From the NCBI GenBank assembly GCA_046349435.1, contig JAXMCI010000012.1, positions 124,001-188,000 on the forward strand: 64,000 nt of DNA, in the 5' to 3' direction. This document shows, in pieces, positions 61,282 through 64,000 of the stretch (positions within the stretch are counted from its first letter, which is position 1; every line of letters starts with the position of its first letter). The DNA comes from JAXMCI01 sp046349435 (GTDB lineage Bacteria > Pseudomonadota > Alphaproteobacteria > Dongiales > Dongiaceae). Made by a program: the position numbers and the translations under genes. The notes beneath the pieces are model-generated. The model searched no databases. It was not told the DNA's origin and worked only from the letters and a program-made list of their open reading frames with translations.

Positions 61282-62910
61282 ATGGCGGCGGGCTTCGACT
61301 TCATCGTCATCGGCGCGGGCTCCGCCGGCTGCGTCCTGGCCAACCGCCTGAGCGCGGCGGGGGCGTCCGTCCTGCTGCTCGAGGCCGGCGGCGGCGACAG
61401 CCGGACGGACATCCGCATCCCGGCGCTCGCCGACCAGCTCCTCGATTCGCCGGTGGACTGGGGCTATCGCACCGTCCCTCAGCGCGAGCTGCTGGGCCGC
61501 AAGATCTTCCTGTCGCGGGGCAAGTGCCTGGGCGGCACCAGCGCGATCAACGCCATGGTCTACATGCGCGGCAACCGCGCCGACTACGACCATTGGCGCA
61601 CGCTGGGCAACGAGGGCTGGGGCTATGACGACGTCCTGCCCTGCTTCCGCAGGTCGGAGGGCAACCGGCACCTGGGTGGCCCCTTCCACGGCACCGACGG
61701 GCCGCTGGCGGTTTCCAGCTTCCCGGCCGGATCGCCGATCCACGAGGCCTTCCTCGCCGCCGCCCAGGACCGGGGGCTGCCCTACAACCCGGACGTCAAC
61801 GGCGCCACGCAGGAAGGCTGCGGGCCTTTCCAGGCGACCATCGGACTCGAAGGCCGCTGCAGCGCCGCGGCGGCCTTCCTGCATCCGGTGGCGGACCGGC
61901 CCAATCTCCGCGTCGAGACCAACGCGCAGGCGACATCCCTGATCGTCCGGGGCTCCCGCGCGGTCGGCGTCGAATATCTCAAGATGGGGCGGCCGGAAAG
62001 CGCGGTGGCCGGGGTCGAGATCGTGCTCTGCGGCGGCGCGATCAACAGTCCCCAGCTGCTGCTTCTGTCCGGCATCGGCCCGGCGGCGGACCTGCGGCGG
62101 CTCGGCATCCCGGTCCTGCTCGACCTGCCGGGCGTCGGCAGGAACCTGCAGGACCACCTGCAGGTCATCAGCCGCTGCGAGGTCACCGAGCCGGCGACCC
62201 TGTTCGGCCTGACGGAGACGGAGGCCGGAGAGGCCATGCGGCAGAGCCTGGAGCAGGGCACCGGGCCCTTCCACAGCAATTTCTGCGAGGCCGGCGCCTT
62301 CATCGGGTTCGGCTCGCCGCCCGGCATGCCCGACGTGCAGATCCACTGCGAGTCCTATCTCTCCCCGCCCTACTACGACGGCACGCCGGCCGATCGGCAC
62401 GGCTTCGGCCTGCTGATGAACGTCTGTCGTCCCGAATCGCGCGGCGAGGTGCGGCTGCACTCCACCGATCCGCTCGACCGTCCGCTCATCGATCCGCGCT
62501 ACCTCGAGGATGCCCGCGATCTCGATCTCACCAGGCTCGGGCTCCGCGCCTGCCTGGAGATCGCGATGGCGGCGCCGATGCGGGAGATCGGCACGCGGCG
62601 CATGCAGCCGGACCCCGGCCGCGACGACGATGCCTCGCTGACCGCCTTCATCCGCCGAGCCGCCACCACCATCTGGCATCCCGTCGGCACATGCCGGATG
62701 GGCAGCGATCCGATGGCGGTGGTCGACAGCCGCCTGCGCCTGCACGGGATCGACGGGCTGAGGATTGCGGACGCGTCGATCATGCCTCGCATCGTCAGCG
62801 GCAACACCAACGCGCCCTGCATCATGATCGGGGAGAAGGCGTCGGATCTCGTGCTGGGCGCGGCCGGCAGCCTGGACCGGGAGCCCGCCCGGGCGCGAGC
62901 GGGAGCATAG
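61282..62910 (+). CDS. GMC-family FAD oxidoreductase (alcohol/choline dehydrogenase type)
   Basis: This 542-residue flavoprotein has FIVIGAGSAGCVLANRLSAA, the GMC signature GKCLGGTSAINAMVYMRGNR, a second signature GGAINSPQLLLLSGIGP and catalytic His in IWHPVGTCRMGSDPM, with NTNAPCIMIGEKASD at the end. Family members oxidise alcohols or choline to aldehydes. GAAGGAGAA precedes ATG 61282. The exact substrate is unknown; AlkJ-like alcohol oxidation is the most likely class. The tandem repeat upstream suggests its own control. Confidence 0.9.
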   Translation: MAAGFDFIVIGAGSAGCVLANRLSAAGASVLLLEAGGGDSRTDIRIPALADQLLDSPVDWGYRTVPQRELLGRKIFLSRGKCLGGTSAINAMVYMRGNRADYDHWRTLGNEGWGYDDVLPCFRRSEGNRHLGGPFHGTDGPLAVSSFPAGSPIHEAFLAAAQDRGLPYNPDVNGATQEGCGPFQATIGLEGRCSAAAAFLHPVADRPNLRVETNAQATSLIVRGSRAVGVEYLKMGRPESAVAGVEIVLCGGAINSPQLLLLSGIGPAADLRRLGIPVLLDLPGVGRNLQDHLQVISRCEVTEPATLFGLTETEAGEAMRQSLEQGTGPFHSNFCEAGAFIGFGSPPGMPDVQIHCESYLSPPYYDGTPADRHGFGLLMNVCRPESRGEVRLHSTDPLDRPLIDPRYLEDARDLDLTRLGLRACLEIAMAAPMREIGTRRMQPDPGRDDDASLTAFIRRAATTIWHPVGTCRMGSDPMAVVDSRLRLHGIDGLRIADASIMPRIVSGNTNAPCIMIGEKASDLVLGAAGSLDREPARARAGA

Positions 62911-62913
62911 GGC

Positions 62914-64000
62914 GATGCGCTATCGCGAGGTGCTGTCGACCCGGGGCTTCCCGGCGCTGCTGGGGGCGCTGTTCCTGGGCGCGCTCAACGACAATCTCTG
63001 CCGCATCACCGTCTCGCTGTTCGCCGCGGCGGCCGCCACGGCCGAGGGCGGCGGGCTCTATCTCGCGCTCTCCGGCGCGCTCTTCACGCTGCCCTACCTG
63101 CTGTTCTCCGGCTATGCCGGCCACCTCGCCGACGCCTTCGACAAGCGCCGCATCCTGATCCTGACCAAGGTGGGGGAGATCGGCGCCATGGTGCTGGCGC
63201 TGCTCGCCTTCCGCTCCGGCCATATCGAGGCGATGCTGGGGGTGCTGTTCCTGCTCGGGCTGCTCGCCGCCTTCTTCAGCCCGTCGCGCTATGGCCTCAT
63301 GCCGGAGATCCTCGCCGACCGCGACCTGTCGCGCGGCAACGCGCTCGGCGAGACCAGCGCCTTCCTCGCCATCATCCTCGGCACCGCGCTCGGCAGCGCC
63401 GCCTACGACCGCTGGCAGGCCGACCTGACGCCGATCGGGGTGATCGCCGTCGCCCTCGCCGTCGCCGGCGCCGCCTGCAGCCTCGGCATCGCCCACGGGC
63501 GCGCGCCGGCGGCACGCAAGCCCTTCCCGCTGCTGCCCTGGGGCGAGATCGCCGCCGGGCTCGCCGCGCTCTATCGCGACCGCCGCCTGCGGCTGGCGGT
63601 GATCGGCATCACCTACTTCTGGTTCCTCGGCGCGCTGATCCAGCTCGACGTCATCCTGATCGGCACGCGCGAGCTGGCGGTGAGCGCGACCCGGGTCGGG
63701 CTGCTGCAGGCGGCGCTCGGGCTCGGCATCGGCATCGGCACCATCGCCGCCGGCCGGCTCTCCGGCGACAAGGTCGAGCTCGGGCTGGTGCCGCTCGGCG
63801 CGCTCGGCATGGTGCTGGGCGCCGTGCTGCTCTGGCTGGCGCCGCCCTCCTATGGCTGGGCGCTGGCCGCGCTGGTGCTGCTCGGCGGCAGCGCCGGCCT
63901 CTTCATCATCCCGCTCAACGCCTTCCTGCAGCAGCGCACCCTGCCGGAGGAGCGCGGCCGGCTGATCGCCACCAACAACGTCGTCAACACCGTCGGCATC
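62914..64000 (+). CDS. MFS transporter of LplT/Aas type (3' end cut by window)
   Basis: The visible 362 residues form an MFS protein with GALFLGALNDNLCRITVSLF at the first helix, GYAGHLADAFDKRRILILTK as motif A, and PSRYGLMPEILADRDLSRGN, characteristic of lysophospholipid transporter LplT and of the MFS half of LplT-Aas fusions. It starts 3 bases after the GMC stop. The C-terminus is beyond the window, so an acyltransferase fusion cannot be judged. Confidence 0.85.

Noticed and set aside
1..64000. tRNA or rRNA genes
   Set aside because: No stretch resembling a tRNA cloverleaf or conserved rRNA segment was recognised by eye; a tRNA scan would be decisive.

Overview
The window is about 70% GC and gene-dense. 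It contains FixL/FixJ/FixK-type regulators, GlxB/GlxC/GlxD-like glutamate-synthase genes, P2-like phage-tail genes and intergenic hairpins with 'GTCAT...ATGAC' ends. Together these suggest a free-living alphaproteobacterium, perhaps Rhodospirillales or Hyphomicrobiales. The lineage is inferred from gene families only. No rRNA, tRNA, CRISPR array, transposase or integrase was seen.

Layout. (1) 1-6.8 kb is a sensory block: a partial OmpR-type regulator, a hybrid histidine kinase, a FixK-type regulator divergent from a haem-PAS FixL kinase, FixJ, and a stand-alone receiver protein. (2) 6.8-17.7 kb is a metabolic mixture: a two-subunit ThDP decarboxylase (sulfopyruvate/phosphonopyruvate type), a giant fusion of an ATP-grasp-like half to an M32 carboxypeptidase, a small membrane protein, a frameshifted adenylate cyclase, an FMN 2-hydroxyacid dehydrogenase, a HlyIII-type membrane protein, a FAD monooxygenase, a fucosyltransferase-like protein and a 55-residue lipoprotein. 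(3) 17.9-35.9 kb is one long minus-strand operon encoding the baseplate half of a contractile injection system: LysM protein, gp27-like hub, gp5-like spike, gp25, two baseplate-J-like proteins, tail protein I, a DUF6519/beta-helix fibre, a TKPD-repeat protein and two putative cargo proteins. The cargo proteins share a 53-residue cysteine-rich leader. One carries a DUF4157 (eCIS core) domain with HELSH plus an OmpA-like domain; the other carries a PD-(D/E)xK-like motif. No sheath, tube, tape-measure or ATPase gene is in the window. One baseplate-J gene is frameshifted.

(4) 36-43 kb: a PRISE-type reductase, glucose-6-phosphate dehydrogenase, a repeat-rich spacer, a sugar dehydrogenase/isomerase pair and an exporter-type ABC transporter. 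(5) 43-48 kb: a P450 converging on an oleate hydratase/dihaem cytochrome pair, a plausible unsaturated-fatty-acid oxidation locus. (6) 48.4-53.9 kb: a rearranged three-gene glutamate-synthase-like complex, followed by an APH-like/P-loop kinase fusion and a universal stress protein. (7) 56.4-64 kb: a DapA-superfamily enzyme and a LacI regulator divergent from a polar amino-acid-type ABC transporter with a perfect 27-bp inverted repeat inside the operon, then a GMC oxidoreductase and a truncated LplT-like MFS protein running off the end.

The most novel material is the baseplate-only injection-system operon with its shared cargo leader, and the ATP-grasp/M32 fusion. Two genes, the cyclase and a baseplate-J gene, carry single-base frameshifts (the clearest ones in GG/GGG runs), so either sequence error or recent decay must be considered.
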